Made by a program: the position numbers and the translations under genes. From positions 62,001 through 126,000 of the forward strand of contig NZ_JAAFZU010000077.1 in NCBI RefSeq assembly GCF_018263905.1: a stretch of DNA of 64,000 nucleotides, in the 5' to 3' direction. This document shows, one piece after another, positions 56,672 through 64,000 of this stretch (the first letter of the stretch is position 1; each line of letters starts with the position of its first letter). The notes under the pieces are model-generated. The model saw only the letters and a list, made by a program, of their open reading frames with translations, was not told where the DNA came from and ran no database searches. The stretch comes from Loktanella sp. SALINAS62 (GTDB lineage: Bacteria; Pseudomonadota; Alphaproteobacteria; Rhodobacterales; Rhodobacteraceae).

Positions 56672-57679
56672 ATGCTGACCTACACCATCAGGCGGTTGCT
56701 GATTTCCATTCCGACGCTTTTGCTGATTGCATTCGTGATCTTCATGCTGCTGGAACTCGCACCCGGCGACCCCATGGCATCCATGCCGCTGACCATCCCC
56801 GCAGAGGTCAAGCAACAGATGCGCGAAGCACTGGGGTTAGGAGAGCCGTGGTGGGTCCGCTTTCCGCTGTGGCTGAAACAATTCTTCATCGTCGAACCCG
56901 CCTATTGGATCGACAGTATCTTTGGCACCGATCTGGCTGCCGGTCAGCAACGCATCATCAGTTTCCAGTCGCGCAGTCCGGTGTTCGACACGATTGCGCA
57001 GCGCCTGCCGCAGACAATCTGGGTCGTGGGCATGTCCTATGTGGTGGGGGTGCTGATTGCCTTGCCCGTCGGGATCATCAGCGCCTATCGCCAGTATTCC
57101 GTGTTCGATCAGGCGGGCACATTCGTGTCGATGATCGGGTTTTCGGTGCCGCCGTTCTTTTCGGGCGTGCTGCTGATTGTCATCTTCTCTGTCTCGCTGG
57201 GCTGGCTACCGTCGATCTACGACACCACCCATCAGGTCCGCGACTGGGACAGCTTTGTCTTTCAGCTGCGCCAGATGGTGATGCCCGTCATGGTGCTGGC
57301 GTTGCAGACCACAGCACAGATCAGCCGCTACATGCGCGCCGCCATGCTGGATAATCTCGGTCAGGATTACGTCCGCACGGCCCGCGCCAAGGGGATGTCC
57401 GAACGGGTCGTCGTGCTAAAGCACGTGCTGCGCAATTCGATGATCCCCGTCATCACCGTAATCGCGCTTGGCATCCCTTCGATCTTTGGCGGGGCAATCA
57501 TCACCGAACAGATCTTCAAGGTGAACGGTCTGGGCCAGTTGCTGATCATCGCGCTGCAAGGCAACGACATCCCGATGGTCATGACGCTGACCTTTCTGTT
57601 CGCGGTGCTGATCGTGATGTTCAACCTGATTGCCGACGTGCTTTATGGCGTCTTCGACCCAAGGATCCGCTATGATTGA
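56672..57679 (+). CDS. Peptide ABC transporter permease, DppB/OppB type
   Basis: This 335-residue membrane protein has six predicted helices. It starts MLTYTIRRLLISIPTLLLIAFVIF, the typical OppB/DppB N-terminus, and has the EAA-loop RTARAKGMSERVVVLKHVLRNSMIPV. The last helix ends near DVLYGVFDPRIRYD. It forms the channel with the next permease, whose start overlaps by 8 bases. Confidence 0.94.
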   Translation: MLTYTIRRLLISIPTLLLIAFVIFMLLELAPGDPMASMPLTIPAEVKQQMREALGLGEPWWVRFPLWLKQFFIVEPAYWIDSIFGTDLAAGQQRIISFQSRSPVFDTIAQRLPQTIWVVGMSYVVGVLIALPVGIISAYRQYSVFDQAGTFVSMIGFSVPPFFSGVLLIVIFSVSLGWLPSIYDTTHQVRDWDSFVFQLRQMVMPVMVLALQTTAQISRYMRAAMLDNLGQDYVRTARAKGMSERVVVLKHVLRNSMIPVITVIALGIPSIFGGAIITEQIFKVNGLGQLLIIALQGNDIPMVMTLTFLFAVLIVMFNLIADVLYGVFDPRIRYD

Positions 57680-58649
57680 ACGTGCCGCAAATCCGCCCCT
57701 GCCAGCGGGCGACCCGACAACGCCGGACAGCATCCCGCGCGAACGCAACCAATGGTGGGATGTCTGGGATCAGTTCCGCACGCACAAGGGCGCGATGGCG
57801 GGCCTGTTCTTTTTGCTGGGGATCACCCTGTTCTGCCTGATCGGTCCCCTGCTGTGGGGCGTGGACCCCAATACGCTGGATATCCGCAACAAGGATCTGC
57901 GGCCCGTCGTAAACGCGCTGTGGGGCGTGGAAAAGGTGTCGTGGGCACATCCCTTTGGCACCGACAATCTGGGCCGCGATATCATGGCGCAAACCATGCA
58001 GGGCGGGCGCATCAGTCTGGCCGTGGGCTGGACCGCGATGATCCTTGCCATCGTGATCGGCACCTTTGTCGGGGTGATCGCGGGCTATTTCCCGCGCCTT
58101 GACGGTTTGCTGATGCGCCTGACGGACCTGTTTCTTGCACTGCCTTTGCTGCCGCTGTTGCTGGTGATGATGCTGCTGTTCCGCGATCCGCTGCGCGCGG
58201 CATTCGGGCCGGAACAGGGTATTTTCATCCTGATCGTCATCGGCATCGGCATCACAAGCTGGATGCAGACCGCGCGGATCGTGCGTGGCGACGTGCTGGC
58301 GCTGAAGGAACGCGAATACGTGCTGGCCGCGCGGTCCATCGGCACCCCCAGCCGCCGCATCATCACGCGGCACCTGCTGCCGAACGTGCTATCGCCCATC
58401 ATGGTCAGCGCCACACTGGGCCTTGCCACCGCGATCATCACGGAATCCGCGATCTCTTTTCTGGGGCTCGGATTTCCGCCGGATTATCCGACGTGGGGCA
58501 AGCTGTTGGCCGACGCCGTGCCCCGCATGGTCAGTTTTCCCGAAAGAGTGATCTGGCCCGGTTTGGCAATTTCCTTGACCGTGCTGGCGGTGAACTACAT
58601 CGGTGATGGGCTGCGCGATGCATTGGACCCACGTATCCGCGGCACATAG
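57672..58649 (+). CDS. Peptide ABC transporter permease, DppC/OppC type
   Basis: This 325-residue permease starts at 57672 (MIERAANPPLPAG), overlapping dppB-like by 8 bases; a longer frame to 57630 is inside it. A cytoplasmic N-tail is followed by TM1 (GLFFLLGITLFCLIGPLLWG) and the HPFGTDNLGRDIMAQ periplasmic loop diagnostic of DppC. The EAA motif EYVLAARSIGTPSRRIITRHLLP is clear. It ends YIGDGLRDALDPRIRGT. It is the last gene of the importer operon. Confidence 0.94.
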   Translation: MIERAANPPLPAGDPTTPDSIPRERNQWWDVWDQFRTHKGAMAGLFFLLGITLFCLIGPLLWGVDPNTLDIRNKDLRPVVNALWGVEKVSWAHPFGTDNLGRDIMAQTMQGGRISLAVGWTAMILAIVIGTFVGVIAGYFPRLDGLLMRLTDLFLALPLLPLLLVMMLLFRDPLRAAFGPEQGIFILIVIGIGITSWMQTARIVRGDVLALKEREYVLAARSIGTPSRRIITRHLLPNVLSPIMVSATLGLATAIITESAISFLGLGFPPDYPTWGKLLADAVPRMVSFPERVIWPGLAISLTVLAVNYIGDGLRDALDPRIRGT

Positions 58650-58700
58650 TTTCGCCCCTGTGGCGCACCCGCGCGCGCGCGCCACAACCAAAGGCTGACC

Positions 58701-60053
58701 ATGACCCACACCACCCGCGACCTGACAACCGGACCTGTCTGGCGCGCTTTGGCACGCCTGTCAGCGCCCATGATGATCGGCATCATGGCGACACTGTCTG
58801 TCGGGCTGGCAGATGCGTATTTTCTGGCACAACTGGGCGGCGCACCGCTGGCCGCAGTCGGATTCATCTACCCCGTGACAGCGACCGTCACATCGCTGTC
58901 CATCGGGCTAAGTGCCGGGGCAAACGCCACCGTCAGTCAGGCCATCGGCGCCAAAGCACAGGACCGCAACCCGACGCGCATCGGCCTGCATGCCGTGGGC
59001 CTTGGGCTGGTGCTGGCGCTGATCGTGTCGGGCCTGATCTTTGTCACATACCCCACGCTTTTTGCCCTGCTGGGCGCCCAAGATGACGCCGCCGCCGAAA
59101 TCGCGCTGTTCATGCCGTGGTGGTGCGCCGCGTTTCCGTTTCTGGTGGTTCAGATGCAGGTCAGCGCGCTGTTTCGCGCCCACGGCAGTTCTGTCGTGCC
59201 TGCGGTTTTGCTGACTGTCGGCGCTATCGTGAACATAGCGCTTGACCCGTTGCTGATCTTTACCGCAGGCCTTGGGACCGAAGGTGCTGCACTGGCCACC
59301 TTTATCGCGCGGGCATCCTTTGCCGTGCTGGGGGTCGGTTACGCGGTCCGGACAGGCGTGCTGGTCTGGTGCCCCAATGTCACCCGCGATCTGTGGTGGT
59401 CAATCAAGGAATTGTTCAAGGTCGGCGGCCCGGCCGCCTTTTCCAACGCCATCAACCCGGCAGGCATGGCCGCCGTCACCGCCGCCGTCGCGACCGTCGG
59501 CACAGAAGCCGTGGCAGGATTCGGCGCGGCAACACGGGTGCAACAGCTTGCACTGGTGCCGATGCTGGCGCTGTCGGCAGGCATTGGCCCCATCGTCGGG
59601 CAAAACTGGGGTGGCGGCGACACATCCCGCGCGGCCCAAGCATTGCAGGCGGCATTGGCATTCTGTGTCTGCTACGGTGTGGCGATCGGGGTGGCGTTGT
59701 TCATGTTCGCAAGCACCCTCTCCGATTGGTTGGCGTCCGCCGGACCCGCCGCGGATTATGCCGCGATCTATTTGCGGATCGTCGGCTGGTCCCTGTTCGG
59801 CTACGGATTCGTGGTGGTCATCAACGCCGCGATGAACGCAAGATCGCGGGCGGTCTGGTCGATGGTCCTGTCGCTGGGCCGGATCGGGCTGTTCTACATC
59901 CCCTTGGCGTGGCTGGGCGTCAGCCTGATGGATTTCAAGGGCATCACACTGGCCGCAGCCGCCGCCAATGTCGCCGCAGCCACCGTCGGCGTGTTTTTTG
60001 CAGCGCGCCTTGGCCTGTTCCGCGCCACCAACCTGCGCATGACATTTGCCTAA
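58701..60053 (+). CDS. MATE-family multidrug/Na+ or H+ antiporter
   Basis: This 450-residue exporter has 12 predicted helices in two six-helix halves. The N-terminal half has LSAPMMIGIMATLSVGLADAYFLAQLG and the second half has AAFSNAINPAGMAAVTAAVA. It resembles DinF/NorM-type MATE proteins that expel cationic or hydrophobic compounds in exchange for cations. Possible substrates include drugs and metabolites. A GC-rich 8-bp hairpin, TGTGGCGC/GCGCCACA (58659-58686), separates it from the importer operon; no poly-T follows, so it may be only a boundary structure. Confidence 0.93.
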   Translation: MTHTTRDLTTGPVWRALARLSAPMMIGIMATLSVGLADAYFLAQLGGAPLAAVGFIYPVTATVTSLSIGLSAGANATVSQAIGAKAQDRNPTRIGLHAVGLGLVLALIVSGLIFVTYPTLFALLGAQDDAAAEIALFMPWWCAAFPFLVVQMQVSALFRAHGSSVVPAVLLTVGAIVNIALDPLLIFTAGLGTEGAALATFIARASFAVLGVGYAVRTGVLVWCPNVTRDLWWSIKELFKVGGPAAFSNAINPAGMAAVTAAVATVGTEAVAGFGAATRVQQLALVPMLALSAGIGPIVGQNWGGGDTSRAAQALQAALAFCVCYGVAIGVALFMFASTLSDWLASAGPAADYAAIYLRIVGWSLFGYGFVVVINAAMNARSRAVWSMVLSLGRIGLFYIPLAWLGVSLMDFKGITLAAAAANVAAATVGVFFAARLGLFRATNLRMTFA

Positions 60054-60078
60054 GACCTGACTTTCACAACAATGCGGG

Positions 60079-61359
60079 TCAGGCGATATGTTTGCGCAGG
60101 CGCTGCACCATGAACCAGACGCCAAGCAACACCAGTGGCGTTACAATGGCGGCCATCGTGGTCTTGCTGATGTCCAACGTGGATTCCAGCGGTCCGGTGA
60201 CATAAAGCACAAGGTTCACGGCGTAATAACTGATCGCAACGGTGGACAGACCTTCGACCGTGCGTTGCAGGCGCAGTTGCATGTCAGACCGTTTGTCCAT
60301 GCTTTTCAGCAGGTCACGGTTCTGCGCGGACCGGTCCACATCGACGCGCGTGCGCAGCAGATCGCCCGCCCGCAGTGCCCGATCGGACATCGCTTTCAGC
60401 CGCGCTTCGGTCGATTTGACCGTCCGCATCGCGGGATCGAAACGTCGCATCATGAATTCACCAAAGGTCTGGCGCCCCTCGAACCGGGTTTCGCGCAGGA
60501 CCGCGATGCGCTGGTTGACGATGGTTTCATAGGCGCCCGTCGCCCCGAACCGGAACGCTGACTTTGCAACGATGTTTTCCAGCTCTGACGATACGCGCAG
60601 CAGGTCGTGCAGCAGCTCTGCCGGTTCGGTGACCGTGCCGCACATCTGTTCCACCAGATGCGTCAACCGCCCGTCGATCTGCGCCATGTCGCGCGACATA
60701 TCACGCGCCCGGCTTAGCCCCAGCATCGACATCGCCTTATAGGTTTCAATCTCGCACAGCCGTTGCACCACGCGGCCCGTCCGCCGTTCGCCCGATTCAG
60801 GGCGGGCAAAAACCGCGATCCGCATATGACCGGCTGTGTCGATCCGGAAATCCGACGCGATCACCAGTTCGCCATCCAGCACCCGACTGATGGCAAGGCT
60901 TTCAGGCACGAACCACTCGTCGATCTTGTCGGTGATTCCATCATCATCTTCTGAAAGTTCGATCCGGATCAGCGCGGATGTGATGCGCACGCCCGGCGCC
61001 TCCGACAGCCATGCCTCGGGAAACATATCGAACGTTTTTCCGTCGAACGGACGTTCGGCCGTGCCGCTACCAAAAATGGTGAATGTCACGAATTCCGTGT
61101 GGCTTTCCCATTTCAGCAAATGTTTGCCCAGATAGCCGGAATAATGCGTGGCCCCCGGCTGGGGATGCTGCGCGCCGTAGCGGTCCAGAAGCTGGATCAG
61201 ATGCGCCCTGTCGGCATCGCGGTCCCGGCCTGCGGCGTTCTGCGCAGGCTTGATCGCCAGATAGGCAGCACGCGCCGGGGCCGCGACCGCAGGAAAGGGC
61301 CGCGCATGCAGCTCGTTTGCCATTGTATAGCGCAGGGGGTGGTCGGAAATCGGCGGCAT
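60079..61359 (-). CDS. DUF3422-family membrane protein
   Basis: This 426-residue protein matches DUF3422: it begins DHPLRYTMANELHARPFPAV, the family signature, and carries two C-terminal membrane helices (about residues 360-385 and 393-418). The cytoplasmic part is largely helical with an acidic central part (ELSEDDDG) and long coiled segments. Function is unknown in the family. It stands alone on the minus strand, convergent with the MATE gene. The start at 61359 lies 145 bases from the decarboxylase stop. Confidence 0.9.
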   Translation of the reverse strand: MPPISDHPLRYTMANELHARPFPAVAAPARAAYLAIKPAQNAAGRDRDADRAHLIQLLDRYGAQHPQPGATHYSGYLGKHLLKWESHTEFVTFTIFGSGTAERPFDGKTFDMFPEAWLSEAPGVRITSALIRIELSEDDDGITDKIDEWFVPESLAISRVLDGELVIASDFRIDTAGHMRIAVFARPESGERRTGRVVQRLCEIETYKAMSMLGLSRARDMSRDMAQIDGRLTHLVEQMCGTVTEPAELLHDLLRVSSELENIVAKSAFRFGATGAYETIVNQRIAVLRETRFEGRQTFGEFMMRRFDPAMRTVKSTEARLKAMSDRALRAGDLLRTRVDVDRSAQNRDLLKSMDKRSDMQLRLQRTVEGLSTVAISYYAVNLVLYVTGPLESTLDISKTTMAAIVTPLVLLGVWFMVQRLRKHIA

Positions 61360-61446
61360 GATACGTCCTGTCTGGTCTTGTTGTGGATCAGCTTAGCGAC
61401 GCCGATTGACAGGTAAAGCGAAAAACTCAATCGCCAGAATGACTTA

Positions 61447-61475
61447 GCGGCGCACGGTGGTATACCGTACGCCGC
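61447..61475 (-). terminator. Hairpin downstream of the decarboxylase gene
   Basis: GCGGCGTACGG and CCGTGCGCCGC pair over 11 bp (one G-T pair) around a 7-base loop, 29 bases after the stop at 61504. There is no T-run after it. It probably marks the 3' end, but could also serve the upstream region of the DUF3422 gene. Confidence 0.4.
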
Positions 61476-61503
61476 CTCACAATTCGTTAATTTCGAAAAA
61501 CCG

Positions 61504-62670
61504 TTAGATCACAACCACATCCAACGGCGGAAAGCCATTGAATGACACACTGGAATAGGTCGAGGTATAGGCCCCGGTGTTGCGGATCAGCACCCGGTCG
61601 CCGCTGGCCAGCGTCAAGGGCAGTTGCATCGGGCGCTTTTCGTACAGCACATCGGCACTGTCACACGATGGCCCCGCCATGATGCACGGCCCCGTCGCGT
61701 CACCGTCGCGGTCGGTTTCGAACTGGTAGCGGATCGCCTCGCCTTCGGTTTCGGCCAGACCGGAAAAACGCCCGATGGACAGATAGACCCAGCGATGCAC
61801 GTCGCGGTCCGACTTGCGGCTGACCAGCATCACCTCTGACACGATCACGCCCGCCTCTGCCACCATGCCGCGGCCGGGTTCGGCCATTATGCGGGGGATG
61901 TCGCCAAAGGTTTCGGTCACCAGCGCGATGACGCGGGCGGCGTAATCCGTCGGTGCCTCGATGGCTTCACCGTAGAACGCAGGAAAGCCGCCACCGATGT
62001 TCAGCAAGGTCAGGTCGTGCCCCGCATCCTTGGCGCGTTTCCAGATCACCGACAGCTGGTCCAGCGTCGGTTTCCACATTTCCGCCCGGCGGGTCTGCGA
62101 CCCGACGTGGAACGACAATCCGACCGGGGTCAGACCGACCGATGTGGCGTAATCCAGCATGTCCAGCGCCATGTCGCTGTCGCAGCCGAACTTGCGTGTC
62201 AGCGGCCAATCGGCTTCGGATGTTTCCACGATCAGACGGATATAGACCTGCGCGCCGGGGGCGTTGGCGGCGATCTTGTCCAGCTCTTCGGGGGCATCGG
62301 CTGCGAACAGCGTGATGCCTTTGCCGTGCGCCCATGCGATGTCTGACGCGCGTTTGATCGTGTTGCCAAAGCTGATGATGTCGGGGGTCGCACCCGCATC
62401 CAGACACATCTGGATCTCACCCTTGGACGCCGCATCGAAATGCGATCCCAATTCGGCCAGCCGCGTCAGAATTTCAGCAGCCGGGTTCGCCTTGACGGCG
62501 TAATGGATATCGGCGTGGCCCAAACCGGCCTTCAGCGCGCGATACTGGTCCTCGACCCGGTCCACATCGATCACAAGGGTGGGACGGTCGAAATCCTGAC
62601 CGGCAACCCATGCATCAAGCTTTGGGGTGGGGACGCGAACAGGCGCTGCGGCGCCAACGAATGCAGTCAT
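61504..62670 (-). CDS. Ornithine/lysine decarboxylase (fold III PLP)
   Basis: This 388-residue alanine-racemase-fold decarboxylase has the eukaryote-like layout. The PLP lysine is in DIHYAVKANP, with HVGSQ, GGGFP and EPGRGM phosphate-site segments and the catalytic Cys in GPSCDSADVL of the C-terminal beta domain. It makes putrescine from ornithine or cadaverine from lysine; which is preferred is not decided by sequence. I start it at 62670, with GGAG six bases upstream; the ATG at 62676 is an alternative. A longer in-frame stretch to 62835 is a leader, not protein-like. Confidence 0.92.
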   Translation of the reverse strand: MTAFVGAAAPVRVPTPKLDAWVAGQDFDRPTLVIDVDRVEDQYRALKAGLGHADIHYAVKANPAAEILTRLAELGSHFDAASKGEIQMCLDAGATPDIISFGNTIKRASDIAWAHGKGITLFAADAPEELDKIAANAPGAQVYIRLIVETSEADWPLTRKFGCDSDMALDMLDYATSVGLTPVGLSFHVGSQTRRAEMWKPTLDQLSVIWKRAKDAGHDLTLLNIGGGFPAFYGEAIEAPTDYAARVIALVTETFGDIPRIMAEPGRGMVAEAGVIVSEVMLVSRKSDRDVHRWVYLSIGRFSGLAETEGEAIRYQFETDRDGDATGPCIMAGPSCDSADVLYEKRPMQLPLTLASGDRVLIRNTGAYTSTYSSVSFNGFPPLDVVVI

Positions 62671-62830
62671 GGTCATCTCCAGTAGACCCGGCCATTGAAT
62701 GGGACAACCCCATGCGAGACCGCTCAGTTCCAAGGGAGACGTTACCGTCGCTACAGGGGTCATACAAACCGACCCGGATGCGCGTGCGTTGGCGTCTATA
62801 TTTGCGCATCTGAGGCAAAGCGAACCGCCA
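62671..62830 (-). promoter_or_regulatory. Structured leader of the decarboxylase, candidate speF-type RNA
   Basis: The 228 bases before the decarboxylase start have no other gene. On the minus strand the leader contains GACG-GTAA-CGTC (a GNRA-like tetraloop hairpin), ATGGG-GTTGT-CCCAT near the start, and TCTCC that could pair with GGAGA at the ribosome-binding site. A speF leader RNA is known upstream of ornithine decarboxylase genes in alphaproteobacteria. I have not matched its consensus; this is a proposal. Confidence 0.4.
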
Positions 62831-62898
62831 TTCAAGTGAAATTTTCACGCCGCCACAAATATTTTGCACCGCGACGGCAGGCCTTGTAACACAGCGGT

Positions 62899-63456
62899 AT
62901 GGGACGCCTGATTTTATTGAACAAACCTTTTGATATGCTGTCGCAATTCACCGATGCCCGGTCACAGACACAACGTCGCACCCTGTCCGAATGCGGCCTG
63001 CCAACGGGCGTTTATCCGGCCGGGCGATTGGACCGCGACAGCGAAGGGCTGTTGTTGCTGACCGACGACGGAAAACTGCAGGCGCGCATCGCGGACCCGC
63101 GTTACAAGGCACCGAAAACGTATCTGGTGCAGGTCGAAGGCGACCCTGCGGATTCGGACCTTGCCCCGCTGCGGTCTGGCGTCACGCTGAAAGACGGACC
63201 AACCCGTCCCGCGCAGGTGCGCCGCATCGCGGCACCCGCCCTGTGGGACCGCAATCCGCCGGTGCGGTTTCGCAAATCGGTGCCTGACTGCTGGCTGGAA
63301 ATCATCCTGACAGAAGGGCGCAATCGTCAGGTGCGCCGCATGACCGCGCATATCGGGTTTCCCACCCTGCGGCTGGTGCGCTGGCGGATCGGCGATTGGT
63401 CACTGGCCGGGGTATCCCCCGGCACCTGGATCGATGCCGGGGCAGATCACGCCTAG
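62899..63456 (+). CDS. rluE: 23S rRNA pseudouridine synthase, RluE type
   Basis: This 185-residue enzyme of the RsuA/RluE group isomerises uridine to pseudouridine in 23S rRNA. The catalytic Asp45 lies in [14 protein letters not shown], and the [11 protein letters not shown] start is typical of RluE. The conserved [23 protein letters not shown] is the C-terminal RNA-binding motif. It lacks an S4 domain. Its TAG overlaps the stop of the convergent gene (CTAG at 63453-63456). Confidence 0.93.
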   Translation: MGRLILLNKPFDMLSQFTDARSQTQRRTLSECGLPTGVYPAGRLDRDSEGLLLLTDDGKLQARIADPRYKAPKTYLVQVEGDPADSDLAPLRSGVTLKDGPTRPAQVRRIAAPALWDRNPPVRFRKSVPDCWLEIILTEGRNRQVRRMTAHIGFPTLRLVRWRIGDWSLAGVSPGTWIDAGADHA

Positions 63457-64000
63457 TTTTCGCCGATGATCAGCAATTCGCCGTCCACCTTCTTGCCGTT
63501 GCGGGTAATCCCTGCGTTCTCGTCCAACGCGGCGATGCCCCGGATTGCGTCCGGTGTGCCGGATTGGGCGGCACGGGTCCCGATGAATTTGCCGTCCGCC
63601 GTTCCACGCAAAACGATGGTGCCTTCAGTATCGGTTTTCAGGGTGCCGTCATAGGTGGTGGCAAAGTTGTTGGGCGCACCGCGTCCGATGGACGATCCAC
63701 GCCCGCCCAGATCAATATCGCCGTCGACATCAATGATGCGTCCGGTCTTTTCATTGTCACCAACAAGACCAAAGATATTGGTGATATCCCCAGCCACTGT
63801 TCCGCGTGCAAAATCGGCCGTTAGCTTGGCATCACCAATGAAATTAAGGTCATCCGCATCGGTTCCGACCTTGTTTTCAATGTAAAATCCGCCCGGCCCC
63901 TTAAAGGTCGCGCCGCCGCTTTTCGGCATCGCATCGAACTTGGTCGGGGACAGGTCATCCAGTTGCTCTACGGTGGCTTCAAAAGCGTTCACCTTTGTTT
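63453..64000 (-). CDS. TbpB-like beta-barrel lipoprotein, paralogue 4, N-terminus outside window
   Basis: The frame is open to the right edge, so the start and any lipobox lie beyond it; an internal GTG at 63992 is not a convincing start. The visible 180 residues contain [20 protein letters not shown], the 'DF...V.G' signature of the three lipoproteins at 0.98-3.1 kb, and a later Gly-rich beta repeat that ends [12 protein letters not shown]. It is convergent with rluE, with the CTAG stop overlap. Family assignment is by pattern; ligand and anchor are unknown. Confidence 0.62.
   Translation of the reverse strand, partial: TKVNAFEATVEQLDDLSPTKFDAMPKSGGATFKGPGGFYIENKVGTDADDLNFIGDAKLTADFARGTVAGDITNIFGLVGDNEKTGRIIDVDGDIDLGGRGSSIGRGAPNNFATTYDGTLKTDTEGTIVLRGTADGKFIGTRAAQSGTPDAIRGIAALDENAGITRNGKKVDGELLIIGEN

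Noticed and set aside
58659-58686. TGTGGCGC/GCGCCACA hairpin as terminator after the importer operon
   Set aside because: No T-run follows and the centre is a GC repeat; kept only as a note in the MATE entry.

Overview
The window is GC-rich, densely packed chromosomal DNA from an alphaproteobacterium, almost certainly a Rhodobacteraceae (Roseobacter-group) member. The evidence is a complete 14-subunit complex I (nuo) operon interleaved with the small accessory genes typical of Rhodobacterales (DUF5333, DUF5337, a carboxymuconolactone decarboxylase-like protein, birA at the end), a Hint_2 protein, an lpcC-type LPS glycosyltransferase and a leucine-catabolism operon. I saw no rRNA, tRNA, CRISPR array, insertion sequence or prophage. 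No gap between genes exceeds about 300 bases.

Layout. 0-3 kb: the 3' part of a Hint-domain protein, then three tandem minus-strand lipoproteins of one beta-barrel (TbpB-like) family; a fourth member is cut by the right edge (63.5-64 kb). 3-9 kb: prfC, a coupled lipoprotein/ExoD pair, osmC, an RhlE-type RNA helicase and a secreted protein of unknown function. 9.2-31.5 kb (minus strand): nuoA-B-C-D-[lipoprotein]-E-[membrane HhH protein]-[DUF5337]-F-[MAPEG]-[DUF5333]-G-[lipoprotein]-H-I-[CMD-like]-J-[25-residue membrane peptide]-K-L-M-N-birA-coaX-rnj. 31.6-37.8 kb (minus strand): a tightly overlapping operon of ivd, a small membrane protein, an LprI-like protein, mccB, mccA and a glutathione transferase, with a palindrome upstream of ivd. 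37.8-40.8 kb: creA, then a cassette of gph-like phosphatase, DegT-type aminotransferase and an Imm63-like immunity protein. 40.8-48 kb: glmU-glmS (UDP-GlcNAc supply), a lipoprotein, moaA, and waaA-lpcC (LPS inner core). 48-58.7 kb: an M20 amidohydrolase, FAD amine oxidase, argE-like deacetylase and glycosyltransferase on the minus strand, facing a five-gene peptide (Dpp/Opp-type) ABC importer. 58.7-64 kb: MATE exporter, DUF3422 protein, ornithine/lysine decarboxylase with a long structured leader, and rluE.

How the parts fit. Respiratory complex I, leucine oxidation (ivd, biotin-dependent mccAB) and the biotin ligase BirA lie within one codirectional 28-kb block. Cell-envelope precursor and LPS core genes form a second block, and peptide/amino-acid uptake and hydrolysis a third. 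The least explained parts are the extra genes inside nuo. The main ones are a 25-residue transmembrane peptide between nuoJ and nuoK, and a helix-hairpin-helix domain that appears both as the tail of NuoE and on a membrane-anchored protein encoded directly after it. Other open points are the dispersed lipoprotein family, an immunity-like protein with no toxin in view, and a folded leader upstream of the decarboxylase.
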